A DNA stretch of 64,000 bases. Origin: G963665975 sp963665975. Its GTDB lineage: Bacteria > Bacteroidota > Rhodothermia > Rhodothermales > Bin80. The DNA lies in the NCBI GenBank assembly GCA_963665975.1, contig OY762508.1, forward strand, positions 3,844,001-3,908,000, read 5' to 3'. Below, piece by piece: positions 8,925-17,601 of this stretch (position 1 is its first letter; the number at the start of each line of letters is the position of its first letter). The notes under the pieces are model-generated. The model made no database searches and was not told the origin of the DNA. It was given only the letters and a program-made list of their open reading frames with translations. The translations under genes were made by a program, and so were the position numbers.

Positions 8925-9950
8925 ATGAACAAGGCGGCTACAGCCGGCTCATACCAATTGGTTGTATCTGAATACCAAGAATTCAAGCGCAAGATGGATG
9001 GCATGGACGAAATCCTCATTTGGGACAACCACGCTTGCATGCCCCTTCGAACAGATACCTCATTTTTGCATCAACTGCGTCGATATAAGGCATCTGGTGT
9101 GAGCGTAGCCTTTCTGAACGTGATGTTTGACAATATTATGCCTTGGTACCGGGGCGTTCAGGTCCTTTCTGCAATGCGAAGATGGCTACTGGCGCGGCGG
9201 GATGAATATCGGATTATCAATGCAGCCGGTGACGTAACTCTGGCGGCTTCCGAAGAAAAGCTTGCCGTTGCTTTCGATATCGAGGGCATGTGTGGCCTGG
9301 GAGGTCAAGTTTCCATGGTCCGCACATACTATGATCTCGGGGTGCGGTGGATGCTGATCGCCTATAACCGAAATAATGAAGCTGGCGGGGGGTGCATGGA
9401 TACGGATGGTGGGCTTACGGACTACGGGCGCCGGGTCATACGGGAAATGGAGCGCGTGGGAATGGGTCTGTGCTGCAGCCACACCGGTGAGCGCACATGC
9501 ATGGAGGCGTTCGAATGGGCAAGAAATCCCGTAATGCTTACGCACTCCAATCCAAAGGCGCTGGTTGATCACCCCAGATGTGTATCGGACAGCGTGATCA
9601 AGGCCTGTGCGCAGACTGGGGGCACGATCGGTGTCACGGGATTCGGCGAATTCCTGCAAGATGGACAGGCGACGGCCCAGAACTACTTTCGTCATATCGA
9701 CTACGTGGTTAACCTCGTCGGCCCGTTGCACACAGCTGTGGCTTCCGACTACGTATTTGACCCAGAGGAACTGGAAGACTTCGCCCATAATCCGCTGCTT
9801 GGTTCGACTGGATCTGTCCCATCATTGTTTGCACCGGAGCAGTTTCCAGAACTCGTAGAGGAAATGCTTCGGCATGGTTATAGTGATTACGATATCCGGG
9901 CCATTTTGGGAGGTAACCTATTGCGCTTGGCTCACATCATATGGAAGTGA
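8925..9950 (+). CDS. Peptidase M19-family (membrane dipeptidase-like) metallohydrolase
   Basis: A 341-residue protein with M19 landmarks in order: WDNHACMPLRTD near residue 34 (first metal-ligand motif), AFDIEGMCGLGG (bridging Glu), CCSHTGERT and MLTHSNPKALVDHPRCVSD (metal His), TGGTIGVTGFGEFL, and VASDYVFDPEELEDF near the C-terminus. The canonical HxD of the first motif appears as DNHACM, so one ligand may differ from renal-type dipeptidases. M19 enzymes hydrolyse dipeptides or related amide and lactam bonds. No signal peptide is seen, so it is probably cytoplasmic. The stop codon overlaps the start of the next gene by 10 bp, indicating co-translation with an FAD amine oxidase. A joint role in degrading an N-substituted amino acid or dipeptide is inferred. 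An alternative start is the Met at 8994 (MDGMDEIL). Confidence 0.75.
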   Translation: MNKAATAGSYQLVVSEYQEFKRKMDGMDEILIWDNHACMPLRTDTSFLHQLRRYKASGVSVAFLNVMFDNIMPWYRGVQVLSAMRRWLLARRDEYRIINAAGDVTLAASEEKLAVAFDIEGMCGLGGQVSMVRTYYDLGVRWMLIAYNRNNEAGGGCMDTDGGLTDYGRRVIREMERVGMGLCCSHTGERTCMEAFEWARNPVMLTHSNPKALVDHPRCVSDSVIKACAQTGGTIGVTGFGEFLQDGQATAQNYFRHIDYVVNLVGPLHTAVASDYVFDPEELEDFAHNPLLGSTGSVPSLFAPEQFPELVEEMLRHGYSDYDIRAILGGNLLRLAHIIWK

Positions 9951-11122
9951 CTGATGTAATAGTAATTGGGGCTGGTCTGATCGGCTCGGCTGCCGCGCGG
10001 CACATGGCTGAAGCCGGTGTCGCCGTAACACTGATTGGCGCGGTGGAGGGTAATCCAACTGGTGTTCATGCCAGCCATTATGACGAGGCTCGCATAACCC
10101 GGCAAATGGGCTCGGATCCCATCTGGTCTGACCTCGCACGTGATGCCATGAATCGATACGGTGCTATCGAAGCCAATTCTGGTATCCGCTTTCATTTGCC
10201 GTGTGGCCACCTCCGGTGTGACCTTCCAGTTGAGCACCCGGGAAGCGAATTGGATCTGGTAAGAGCCGTTTGTCGTCGGCGCCTTTTGAGGAACGTTGAA
10301 CGCAGCTATGAGGATATTGCGCGCCGCCTCCCGAAATTTGCATTTCAGGCAGACGGCGTATTTCACTGGGAACCCGAGCCCGCAGGAATAATCAATCCCA
10401 GGAGACTGATAAGAGCGCAAATCAGTTTGGCAAGGCGTGCCGCAGCAAAACTAATCCACGGAGTCGCAGTCCGGGTCGAAAAGCGTGGTACCACATTTGC
10501 CGTACGAGAAAGCGGGGGGTACACGCAGTATTCCAGAAGGGTATTGGTTGCTGCTGGACCTTACACGAACAAGTTCGATCTGACTCCTGAGAAGTTGGCG
10601 CTGGAGATTCGTCCGGAAACCGTGGTGTTGATGGAGGCCAACGAAGACTTGAGCTCAAGCCTGGCAGAGATGCCGGGCATAATCTGGCGCTTCGATCACG
10701 TTCCGGATGTTACGGGCGTCTACGTTTTACCTCCCGTAGCATATCCTGATGGGCGCGTATACGTAAAGGTAGGCGCAGACAACGACCGGGATGTCAGCGT
10801 TGGAACGGTTGGTGAAATGGATGCCTACATGACCTCAAGTGGCAGTGTTCGAACCCGGGAATTGTTGGTGCCCGTTTTGCAAGCTCTGATTCCGCGCCTG
10901 GCGGGCGCACACGTGATTACCAAGCCCTGCCTGCTTACGTATACGCCGGGTGGATACCCTATGGTAGACGAGGTGGCCACGGGATGGTTTGTAGTGGTAG
11001 GCGGTTGCGGCAAGTCGGCGAAATCCTCCGACCAGATTGGCAAACTGGCGTCAGACATGATCCAGGGAGAAAAGTGGACGGGGTATTCCCGCGCGACATT
11101 TCAAGCAACTCGAATGCATTGA
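9941..11122 (+). CDS. FAD-dependent amine/D-amino-acid oxidase (DAO family)
   Basis: The 393-residue protein opens with a Rossmann dinucleotide fold: DVIVIGAGLIGSAAARHMAEAG carries GxGxxG at residues 9-14. The DAO layout continues with the block GIINPRRLIRAQISLARR (substrate-domain entry), RVLVAAGPYTNKF, and a C-terminal TPGGYPMVDEVATGWFVVVGGCGKSAKSS, the usual second FAD contact. Relatives include sarcosine oxidase, N-methyl amino acid oxidases and D-amino-acid dehydrogenases. The exact substrate cannot be read from sequence. The ATG lies inside the 3' end of the dipeptidase gene, so the two form one translationally coupled unit. An AT-rich tail and a transposase relic follow downstream. Confidence 0.8.
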   Translation: MEVTDVIVIGAGLIGSAAARHMAEAGVAVTLIGAVEGNPTGVHASHYDEARITRQMGSDPIWSDLARDAMNRYGAIEANSGIRFHLPCGHLRCDLPVEHPGSELDLVRAVCRRRLLRNVERSYEDIARRLPKFAFQADGVFHWEPEPAGIINPRRLIRAQISLARRAAAKLIHGVAVRVEKRGTTFAVRESGGYTQYSRRVLVAAGPYTNKFDLTPEKLALEIRPETVVLMEANEDLSSSLAEMPGIIWRFDHVPDVTGVYVLPPVAYPDGRVYVKVGADNDRDVSVGTVGEMDAYMTSSGSVRTRELLVPVLQALIPRLAGAHVITKPCLLTYTPGGYPMVDEVATGWFVVVGGCGKSAKSSDQIGKLASDMIQGEKWTGYSRATFQATRMH

Positions 11123-11234
11123 ATTGTAAGAGAAAAACCACATCTATTTAAAGTGATTCATCAAGTGAACTGCCGGCTTCCTGTTATACTAATTCGTTCT
11201 CAATGCCGGAATTCAATGGTGCTCATGGTTGTAA

Positions 11235-11447
11235 GTGAGACGCGCCGTATGCATATGTGGCTATCGTGCCCACCGTGACGTAAACGCTGCCCGAAACGTT
11301 CTCTCGCAGGGCCTGTCCCTGGAAGGCTGGGAATCCTGCCTTCGTGCAGGGGAGAATGGACACTATGGAGCGCCCCTGGAAAGGCTAACCGCCCAACTAA
11401 GCACTCCAACTGCACAGAACCATATGCCTGTTCAGTCAGGTATATAA
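11235..11447 (+). pseudogene. TnpB (IS200/IS605) C-terminal zinc-finger relic
   Basis: The frame encodes CICGYRAHRDVNAARNVLSQG at about 11250-11312. This is the hallmark end of TnpB-type RNA-guided nucleases: second half of the CxxC zinc ribbon, then HRDxNAARN with the catalytic RuvC-III Asp. A stop codon lies in frame just upstream, and no RuvC-I/II or TnpA sequence is present, so only the last fragment remains. Downstream it continues to 11447 without recognisable content. Confidence 0.7.
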
Positions 11448-11689
11448 TTCCCTATTGATAGGCATGTCTTCAGCCCGTGTTTTCTTGAATAAATAATGTG
11501 CGATGGACAACGGACGGAAAGGATCCAGATCACCATACAAGGCTCATTACGGCCAGTCCCAGTGTAAGACTTGCGGTTTGGTAACGATTTCCCATTGTGC
11601 TTCGAGCGGAAACCACAGACGGGATACTTCATTACCGGAGAGTCTCTGGCCGTGGCCAGAAAATGGTGAGTGAGAATCGATTCCGATGA
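11448..11689. other. Intergenic remnant downstream of the TnpB relic
   Basis: No supported gene. A short reading around 11517-11580 (NGRKGSRSPYKAHYGQ then CKTCG) looks like a transposase zinc ribbon but is too short to call. A tight palindrome TCTGGCC/GGCCAGA at 11644-11661 lies just past the murA stop; without a T-run it is not called a terminator. Confidence 0.35.
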
Positions 11690-12994
11690 TCAGTCCCTGC
11701 GAGGATCAGGAGCTGCGAACTCGTCATATGACACACGAACGATGTCGATGCCTGCGGCTGACAGCTTTTCCTCCAGACGCTCATAGCCGCGGTCGAGATG
11801 GTAAATTCGTCCGACATGGGTGTGGCCGTCCGCCACCATTCCGGCAAGCACTAACGAAACACTGGCCCGCAAATCGGTACTCATGACGCGCGCTCCCGTC
11901 AACCGATGGCCACCATGGACGGTGACCATGTCCCCATCAACCCTTGCCTGCACACCCATGCGGTTGAGTTCCGGGATGTGATTGAATCGATCTCTATAAA
12001 TGGTGTCCGTGACCGTGGACGTGCCGGGCGCCTGCGTGAGGAGCACGGTCCACTGGGCCTGCAAGTCGGTAGGGAATCCCGGGTAAATTCGCGTTGTGAC
12101 TGAGACGGGCTTGACCTCGCCGGGGGCGACAATATCCATGGAGTCAGACCCTATCCTGCAAATAGCGCCGGTTCGTTCAAAAGCGTCCAGAAACTCTTCG
12201 CCCAAGTGGTCCGGCCTGGCGTTGGTAAGGCGTACCGCTTCTCCTGGCGCGCCCGCAATGGCTGCGGCAATCATGAACGTCCCCAATTCGATCCGGTCGG
12301 GGCAGTTCCTGAAGGTGACGGGCTTTAGTCGATCAACCCCTTCGATTTCCAGTGTGCGCGTGCCAATTCCGTGTAGTCGGGCCCCCATTCTCTCCAGTAA
12401 CTGGCAGAACACGACAACATCTGGCTCAATGGCAGCATTCTGGATGCGCGATGATCCTTTGGCGGTAGCAGCAGCGAGTGCGATATTGATGGTCGCGCCG
12501 ACACTGGAAGGCTCAAGCTTATAGGATCCCCCCGTAAGGTGTCCGCCTGGTGCGCTGGCAACGACATATCCTTCGTCCAGACTGATTTCCGCGCCAAGCG
12601 CCTTGATACCCTCGATATGCAGGTTTACCGGACGCGGTCCCCACGCGCAGCCTCCCGGCAAGGACACACGCGCGTGTCCGCAGCGTCCAAGCAGGGCCCC
12701 CAACATGTAAAAGGATGCCCGCATCTTTTTGACGAGCTCGTACGGGGCTTCCGGGAAGTCGACGCGCGACGCGTCGACAGTCATCGTGTGTTCATCAACC
12801 TTAACGGAAGCGCCGGCGATGCGCAAAACATGAGAAAAGGTGGTAATGTCACGCAGTCGCGGGATATGCTCTAATGTCGTTACGCCATCCGCAAGCAGAG
12901 ACGCTGCCATGAGCGGCAGGGCCGTATTCTTTGAGCTGCCGACGGGCAACGTTCCCCGAAGTGGACGACCTCCCCGTATAACAAGTTTTTCCAT
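11690..12994 (-). CDS. murA: UDP-N-acetylglucosamine 1-carboxyvinyltransferase (MurA)
   Basis: First committed step of peptidoglycan synthesis: transfers enolpyruvate from PEP to UDP-GlcNAc in the cytoplasm. The ATG at 12994 gives 434 residues, normal for the family; an in-frame TTG two codons upstream is less likely. Landmarks: GSSKNTALPLMAASLLADG near residue 20 (Lys and Asn of the substrate loop), the catalytic loop LPGGCAWGPRPVNLHIEG with the active-site Cys at residue 116 (the fosfomycin-sensitive form), PSSVGATINIALAA, and YPGFPTDLQAQ with the catalytic Asp. The two inside-out barrel repeats are both complete. It stands alone on the minus strand, divergent from the cysteine desulfurase gene at 13146. 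Confidence 0.95.
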   Translation of the reverse strand: MEKLVIRGGRPLRGTLPVGSSKNTALPLMAASLLADGVTTLEHIPRLRDITTFSHVLRIAGASVKVDEHTMTVDASRVDFPEAPYELVKKMRASFYMLGALLGRCGHARVSLPGGCAWGPRPVNLHIEGIKALGAEISLDEGYVVASAPGGHLTGGSYKLEPSSVGATINIALAAATAKGSSRIQNAAIEPDVVVFCQLLERMGARLHGIGTRTLEIEGVDRLKPVTFRNCPDRIELGTFMIAAAIAGAPGEAVRLTNARPDHLGEEFLDAFERTGAICRIGSDSMDIVAPGEVKPVSVTTRIYPGFPTDLQAQWTVLLTQAPGTSTVTDTIYRDRFNHIPELNRMGVQARVDGDMVTVHGGHRLTGARVMSTDLRASVSLVLAGMVADGHTHVGRIYHLDRGYERLEEKLSAAGIDIVRVSYDEFAAPDPRRD

Positions 12995-13145
12995 GTGCAA
13001 GCATTCGTGTCGCGTGAAAGATCCGGGGAAGATACGCTCTTTCCCCTAGAGCGGTGATGGGAATTGGACGATTGGCCACTACATCGGAATCCCAGTCGCA
13101 GGATCTACGTATCCTGATGGCCTGGGTGTTACCTGGACCAGAGCT

Positions 13146-14357
13146 ATGGACCGAATATATCTCGATCATTCCGCTACCACGCCGGTGGATGCCCGCGTGC
13201 TCGATGCCATGCTTCCGCATTTACGGGACGGCTACGGGAATGCTTCCTCGGCGCATGCGCTGGGACGCCGAGCCCGCGTGGCCATTGAGGAAAGCCGCGA
13301 ACGCGTGGCCGCCCATCTGGGCGCTGAGCCCTCCGAGATCATTTTCACAAGCGGAGGCACAGAAGCAGACAACATGGCCCTTCGAGGCATGCTCCAGGAT
13401 TCAGGGCGGGGTTTGGTGACCTCGCCACTGGAGCACGCAGCGATCTTGCGATGCACCGAGCGCCTTGCGGAGATTGGCAATCCCGTGACTATGCTGACCC
13501 CGCAGGCTTCCGGCGCGGTAGGCCCGCAAGAAGTGGAGCGGGCTATTTCCGCCGAGACGGGTCTGGTTTCCCTGATGTATGTGAACAACGAATTGGGCAC
13601 CGTTATGCCGCTCAGGGCCATTTCGAAGGTGTGCCGCGCACATGGCGTTCCCTTTCATACAGACGCCATCCAGGCCGCCAGTTTGCTGCCCCTGAACGTG
13701 CAGGCGCTTGGAGTTGACCTCATGAGCCTGTCGGGCCACAAGATGTATGGGCCGAAAGGGGTGGGGGTGTTGTTTGTTCGGGCGGGTCTGGATGTTCGGC
13801 CTCTCCTTTTGGGAGGAGCGCAGGAACGTGACCGTCGTGGCGGTACCGAAAATGTTGCGGCGATTGTCGGGATGGCGTGCGCTCTTGATCTGGCCATGGC
13901 CTCCAGGGAGCGCAACGCCGCCCACATCACTAGGCTGCGCCGGTGTTTGGAGCAAGGGATCAGGACATGTCTCGGTGCAGACGTAGTCTTTAACACTCCA
14001 ACAGGGGACGATGCCGTAGTAGCACCGCACATCCTGAATGTATCGTTCACATCGGCAGGCGGCCATCCGCTTGACGGTGAAATGCTCCTGCTCAACCTGG
14101 ATGTGCAGGGCATCATGGTTTCTGCGGGATCGGCGTGCGCGAGCGGAGCACTGGAGCCATCCCACGTCTTGCTGGGCCTGGGGCGCGACCGAGAGACGGC
14201 GTCGGCAACTCTGCGCTTCTCGTTAGGCAAAGACACGACGGCGGCGGAGATTGATGCAACGGTGACCCGGCTTGCGGACATACTGGCCCGGATGCGGGAA
14301 CATCGCGCTGTCCCAAGCCAGTCTCGACCCATATCGCCTGTATGGAATGCGCACTGA
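13146..14357 (+). CDS. Cysteine desulfurase (NifS/IscS type)
   Basis: PLP enzyme that removes sulfur from cysteine for Fe-S clusters or thiolated tRNA. The 403-residue protein starts at ATG 13146 with the family opening IYLDHSATTPVD. The PLP-binding Lys is K199 in SLSGHKMYGPKG, and the persulfide-forming Cys is C331 in VSAGSACASGALEPSHVL. RRGGTENVAAIVG and the final TLRFSLGKDTTAAEID are also typical. The loop around the catalytic Cys (GSACASG) is of the kind found in IscS/NifS-like class I enzymes. No iscU or mnmA lies next to it, so the partner pathway is not shown here. It overlaps the next gene by 16 bp. Confidence 0.93.
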   Translation: MDRIYLDHSATTPVDARVLDAMLPHLRDGYGNASSAHALGRRARVAIEESRERVAAHLGAEPSEIIFTSGGTEADNMALRGMLQDSGRGLVTSPLEHAAILRCTERLAEIGNPVTMLTPQASGAVGPQEVERAISAETGLVSLMYVNNELGTVMPLRAISKVCRAHGVPFHTDAIQAASLLPLNVQALGVDLMSLSGHKMYGPKGVGVLFVRAGLDVRPLLLGGAQERDRRGGTENVAAIVGMACALDLAMASRERNAAHITRLRRCLEQGIRTCLGADVVFNTPTGDDAVVAPHILNVSFTSAGGHPLDGEMLLLNLDVQGIMVSAGSACASGALEPSHVLLGLGRDRETASATLRFSLGKDTTAAEIDATVTRLADILARMREHRAVPSQSRPISPVWNAH

Positions 14358-15013
14358 TCGCCTTCGCAAAGCCGCCCGTTCCGGGCGCTGTAAAGACGCG
14401 GCTTACGCCGTTTCTGACCCCGGAAGAGGCTGCGCGCTTATACCAGGCATTCCTTGCCGACAGTCTCGAGCAGTACGCGCAGTTGGACGTTCCCGTCCGG
14501 CTATATTGGGCAGGAGGTCGGGAAACCCTGCCCCGTGAAATATCCTTGTGCGGCGCCTCTGTGCATGAACAGCTTGGCGCGGATCTCGCTGCGCGTATGC
14601 ATGCCGCCTTCGTGGAGTCGTTCCAGGCCGGGTTTCGCCGCGTGGTGATTATTGGTACGGATAACCCGACGCTACCCACGAAATACGTGCGTTTTGCATT
14701 CGAAGCGTTAACGAAAGCGGATGCTGTAGTGTTGGGGCCAAGCGACGATGGCGGATACTATCTGTTGGGGATGACGCGATTCTATCCAGTATTATTTCAA
14801 GGCATGCGCTACAGCCATGCACGTGTATTCGACGAAACGCTGGATCGTGCAGAGCAGACGCCGGCTCACATAACAGTGCTGCCTCGCTGGTACGATGTGG
14901 ATACGAAGGAAGCATTTTTGCAACTGCGCGAGGATCTCAAGGACGAGATGATCAGAGCATCACACACGCGTCGCATAGTTGCCACCCTGGCAGGGCGGCT
15001 CAAAGCAGGTTAG
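14342..15013 (+). CDS. TIGR04282/DUF2064 GT-A-fold glycosyltransferase-like protein
   Basis: The 223-residue protein opens ALIAFAKPPVPGAVKTRLTPFLTPEEA, the signature of the TIGR04282 family, in which PGxxKTRL resembles the nucleotide-sugar binding turn of MobA-like and GT-A enzymes. Further blocks: GADLAARMHAAF, VVIIGTDNPTLP (DxP metal-site position), DAVVLGPSDDGGYYLLGM and LPRWYDVDTKEAF. The family is often found with biosynthetic or cofactor clusters, but its reaction is not firmly established. Its start lies inside the cysteine desulfurase gene, implying co-expression. No signal or membrane segment; cytoplasmic. Confidence 0.8.
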   Translation: MECALIAFAKPPVPGAVKTRLTPFLTPEEAARLYQAFLADSLEQYAQLDVPVRLYWAGGRETLPREISLCGASVHEQLGADLAARMHAAFVESFQAGFRRVVIIGTDNPTLPTKYVRFAFEALTKADAVVLGPSDDGGYYLLGMTRFYPVLFQGMRYSHARVFDETLDRAEQTPAHITVLPRWYDVDTKEAFLQLREDLKDEMIRASHTRRIVATLAGRLKAG

Positions 15014-15192
15014 GGTGTATTTCCCGTGCATGCATGCCAGTCATTGGACACCATGCAGGTGGTGTAACCCTGCAGCATGGCTCGCGAAATGGCCTTGGGC
15101 GTCTTGAGATGGCCGGTTTTCACAAGGGATTGACCAGAATAGAATGGCGCCTTGCGTACCTTTTGCCGCCACTGTATGTACATGGGAGAATT

Positions 15193-15209
15193 AGGAGAGG
15201 AAGCATATC
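15193..15209 (+). promoter_or_regulatory. Strong ribosome-binding site facing an ATC codon
   Basis: AGGAGAGG at 15193-15200, 6 nt, then ATC at 15207-15209 in the thrB frame. No ATG, GTG or TTG exists in that frame between the TAG at 15192 and the GTG at 15264. The site suggests that translation begins at or very near 15207. Confidence 0.55.
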
Positions 15210-15263
15210 ACAACATCATCTGAGTCCCACCGCGCCCCGAATATCGTCGGGTCCAGTATCACC

Positions 15264-16190
15264 GTGTTTGGGCCGGCATCGCTGTCAAATCTGGGTCCTG
15301 GCTATGATACGCTTGGTCTGTGCATCAAGGGCATGGGTGATGTCGTCACAGCTACGCTGTGCGACGATTCTGGAGTCCGTGTGCTGTGCAGTGGGGATGC
15401 CAGGCTGCCCACGGATCCCGTACGGAATACTGCGGCTAAAGCGGCGAATGCCGTCCTGGAGCTTGCCGGCTCATCCCTGGGGTTGGCCCTTACCATCAGG
15501 AAAGGCATCCCGGTAGGCTCCGGTATCGGCGGATCAGCGGCCAGTGCGACAGCAGGAGCATGGGCCACCAACGTGCTTCTTGGCACGCCATTTACGCGAG
15601 AAGACTTGGTGGAGGCTGTCCTGGAGGGTGAAGCCGTAGCCTCCGGTGGGTGCAGGCATGGAGACAATGTGCTTCCCTCTCTCTTCGGCGGCCTTGTGCT
15701 TACGTCCAGTGTGAATCCAGCCGACTATCGGTGTATTGCGCTGAGAAAGAGCGTGTCAATAGCCGTGGTGCTCCCCCAACTCGAAATCATGACAGCAGAC
15801 GCAAGACGGCTGCTGCCCTCCAACGTGCCGCTTCGAAGTGCTGTCGAAAATGCCTCCGACCTCGCCTTTCTGATTCAGGCAATATCTGCAGGGGACTGGT
15901 CCAAGGCAGGGCGTTACATGATGCGTGACAGACTGGTGGAGCCCGTGCGTGCGGAATTCGTACCGTGCTATCGGGGCGTACGCAAAGCAGCACTTGCGGC
16001 CGGGGCCGCAGGATGCGCCCTTACCGGGTCCGGTCCGGCCATGTTTGCCATTGCTAAGACCCCAACCATCGCAAACCAGGCATTGGAGGCCATGCGTACA
16101 GCCTGTCTTGAGGCGGGGATCGAAGCGGATGGCATGGTGACAGAGGCGGACCAAGGAGGTGTTCGGACCCTGACCGGTAGTCAGCAATAG
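15264..16190 (+). CDS. thrB: Homoserine kinase (GHMP family)
   Basis: Phosphorylates L-homoserine for threonine synthesis. GHMP kinase motifs: motif 1 VFGPASLSNLGPGYDTLGL, motif 2 IPVGSGIGGSAASATAGAWA (the phosphate loop PxxxGxGxSxA form), motif 3 AGAAGCALTGSGPAMFAIA. The only conventional start is GTG at 15264, which trims the first beta strand. A strong ribosome-binding sequence, AGGAGAGG (15193-15200), sits upstream of an in-frame ATC at 15207 with 6-nt spacing, preceded by an in-frame TAG at 15192. Starting at ATC would add 19 residues and complete the strand (SSITVFGPAS). Either an unusual AUC start or a point change from ATG is plausible. thrC follows 36 bp downstream. Confidence 0.9.
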   Translation: MFGPASLSNLGPGYDTLGLCIKGMGDVVTATLCDDSGVRVLCSGDARLPTDPVRNTAAKAANAVLELAGSSLGLALTIRKGIPVGSGIGGSAASATAGAWATNVLLGTPFTREDLVEAVLEGEAVASGGCRHGDNVLPSLFGGLVLTSSVNPADYRCIALRKSVSIAVVLPQLEIMTADARRLLPSNVPLRSAVENASDLAFLIQAISAGDWSKAGRYMMRDRLVEPVRAEFVPCYRGVRKAALAAGAAGCALTGSGPAMFAIAKTPTIANQALEAMRTACLEAGIEADGMVTEADQGGVRTLTGSQQ

Positions 16191-16226
16191 ATTCCGAACG
16201 TGAGGCAGGCGAATGCGAACTCTTCG

Positions 16227-17537
16227 ATGAACACACCGACGGGCAGTCCCCGCTACATAAGCACACGAGGATCGGGTGAGAGCGTTTCGTTTAGAGAGGC
16301 GCTCCTTAATGGTCTTGCCCCCGACGGTGGCCTGTATATCCCCGATTATATTCCCAAGCTGCCGGAATCCGTCTGGACTGGCCAGCGGAGCTTTCCAGAC
16401 ATGGCGTTTCAAGTGCTGCGGCCGTGGCTCTTCAGAGAGGTGCCTGATGAGCCCCTACGTGAGATCTTGCAGGATGCCCTGTCCTTTCCGGTCCCACTGG
16501 TCCCACTAACGCACCGTGACTGGAACGGTGTTTTTGTTCTGGAACTCTTTCATGGTCCTACTCTGTCATTCAAGGATTTTGGCGCCCGTGTGATGGCCAG
16601 ACTCATGGTGTACTTCTTGCGGGGAGACGACGTGACGATTCTGGTTGCGACCTCCGGTGATACGGGGAGTGCGGTTGCCGATGGATTCTCAGGAAGGGAG
16701 GGGCTGCGAGTAGCCCTGATGTATCCCGAGGGCCAGGTTAGCCCCACGCAAGAGCAGCAGTTGATACTGCGACGTCCCGGCGTTCGCACGTTTGCAGTGT
16801 CGGGATCGTTTGACGATTGCCAACGCATGGTCAAGGCGGCGCTCGTTGACAAGAGCCTTTCCCGAGTGCGCCTTTCGGCAGCCAACTCGATCAATGTCGG
16901 CAGGCTGCTACCCCAGATGCTGTACTATGTGTGGGCTGTATTGGTGGGTAAACTCAAGAACGCAATGGTGTGTGTGCCAAGTGGAAACCTTGGCAACCTG
17001 ACCGGTGGCGTGCTGGCAGCGTTTTCTGGACTGCCGGTGCAAGGTTTTCTAGCCGCCCATAACAGCAATGATGGGTTCCCACGATACCTGGAAGGAGACC
17101 CGATCCCCTTTGGTGCCTCCGTACGGACGTTGTCGAATGCCATGGATGTCGGGAAGCCCAGCAATTTCGAGCGCATCAGCGCGCTGTTGCCCCGCCCAGA
17201 GCTCCGCCGATGGATTAGGGGAGAATCGGTGGACGATGATGCGACGCAAGCGTCTGTGCGCCGAGTGTACGAGGCCACTGGCTACATGGCCGACCCGCAT
17301 ACGGCAGTTGGCCTGGAAGCTACGCGCCGCTATCGTATGGTATCCGGCGACCGCCGACCGTGTGTGGTAATGGCGACAGCTCATCCCGCCAAGTTTCCAG
17401 AAACCCTGTCCGCGGCGCTCGGCTTTGCGCCCGAGATTCCTGAACGGCTGGCCACCCTGCGGAAACGCCCGACGGAAGTGGCCCCGCTTGCCGCCACGGA
17501 CGCTGCCCTTAAGGATGCGCTGCTTGCGTGGACATAG
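16227..17537 (+). CDS. thrC: Threonine synthase
   Basis: Converts O-phospho-L-homoserine to threonine with PLP, the step after ThrB. The ATG at 16227 gives 436 residues starting MNTPTGSPRYISTRGSGE; a GTG at 16200 would add nine. Landmarks: PDGGLYIPDYIP near the N-terminus, the PLP lysine in GPTLSFKDFGAR, ATSGDTGSAVADGF, the PLP phosphate-binding loop VPSGNLGNLTGGVLA, and DPHTAVGLEA. These are features of the class that uses phosphohomoserine. No aspartokinase/homoserine dehydrogenase gene lies in the window, so the operon here is thrB-thrC only. Confidence 0.95.
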   Translation: MNTPTGSPRYISTRGSGESVSFREALLNGLAPDGGLYIPDYIPKLPESVWTGQRSFPDMAFQVLRPWLFREVPDEPLREILQDALSFPVPLVPLTHRDWNGVFVLELFHGPTLSFKDFGARVMARLMVYFLRGDDVTILVATSGDTGSAVADGFSGREGLRVALMYPEGQVSPTQEQQLILRRPGVRTFAVSGSFDDCQRMVKAALVDKSLSRVRLSAANSINVGRLLPQMLYYVWAVLVGKLKNAMVCVPSGNLGNLTGGVLAAFSGLPVQGFLAAHNSNDGFPRYLEGDPIPFGASVRTLSNAMDVGKPSNFERISALLPRPELRRWIRGESVDDDATQASVRRVYEATGYMADPHTAVGLEATRRYRMVSGDRRPCVVMATAHPAKFPETLSAALGFAPEIPERLATLRKRPTEVAPLAATDAALKDALLAWT

Positions 17538-17601
17538 AGCGACAGGAGAGTTATGCTCTGCTTAACGCTTCGTGTACAGGTCCCGACCATTGTAACCCGG
17601 C

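Noticed and set aside
11500..11640. Zinc-ribbon-like reading (NGRKGSRSPYKAHYGQ, CKTCG) resembling an IS1-type transposase start
   Set aside because: Only about 25 codons with weak similarity and no catalytic domain in any frame nearby.
11644..11661. Palindrome past the murA stop as a terminator
   Set aside because: The arms are separated by only two bases and no T-run follows on the murA strand.
15034..15516. Plus-strand frame of 160 codons ahead of thrB
   Set aside because: Overlaps the thrB coding region out of frame and has no protein-like composition.
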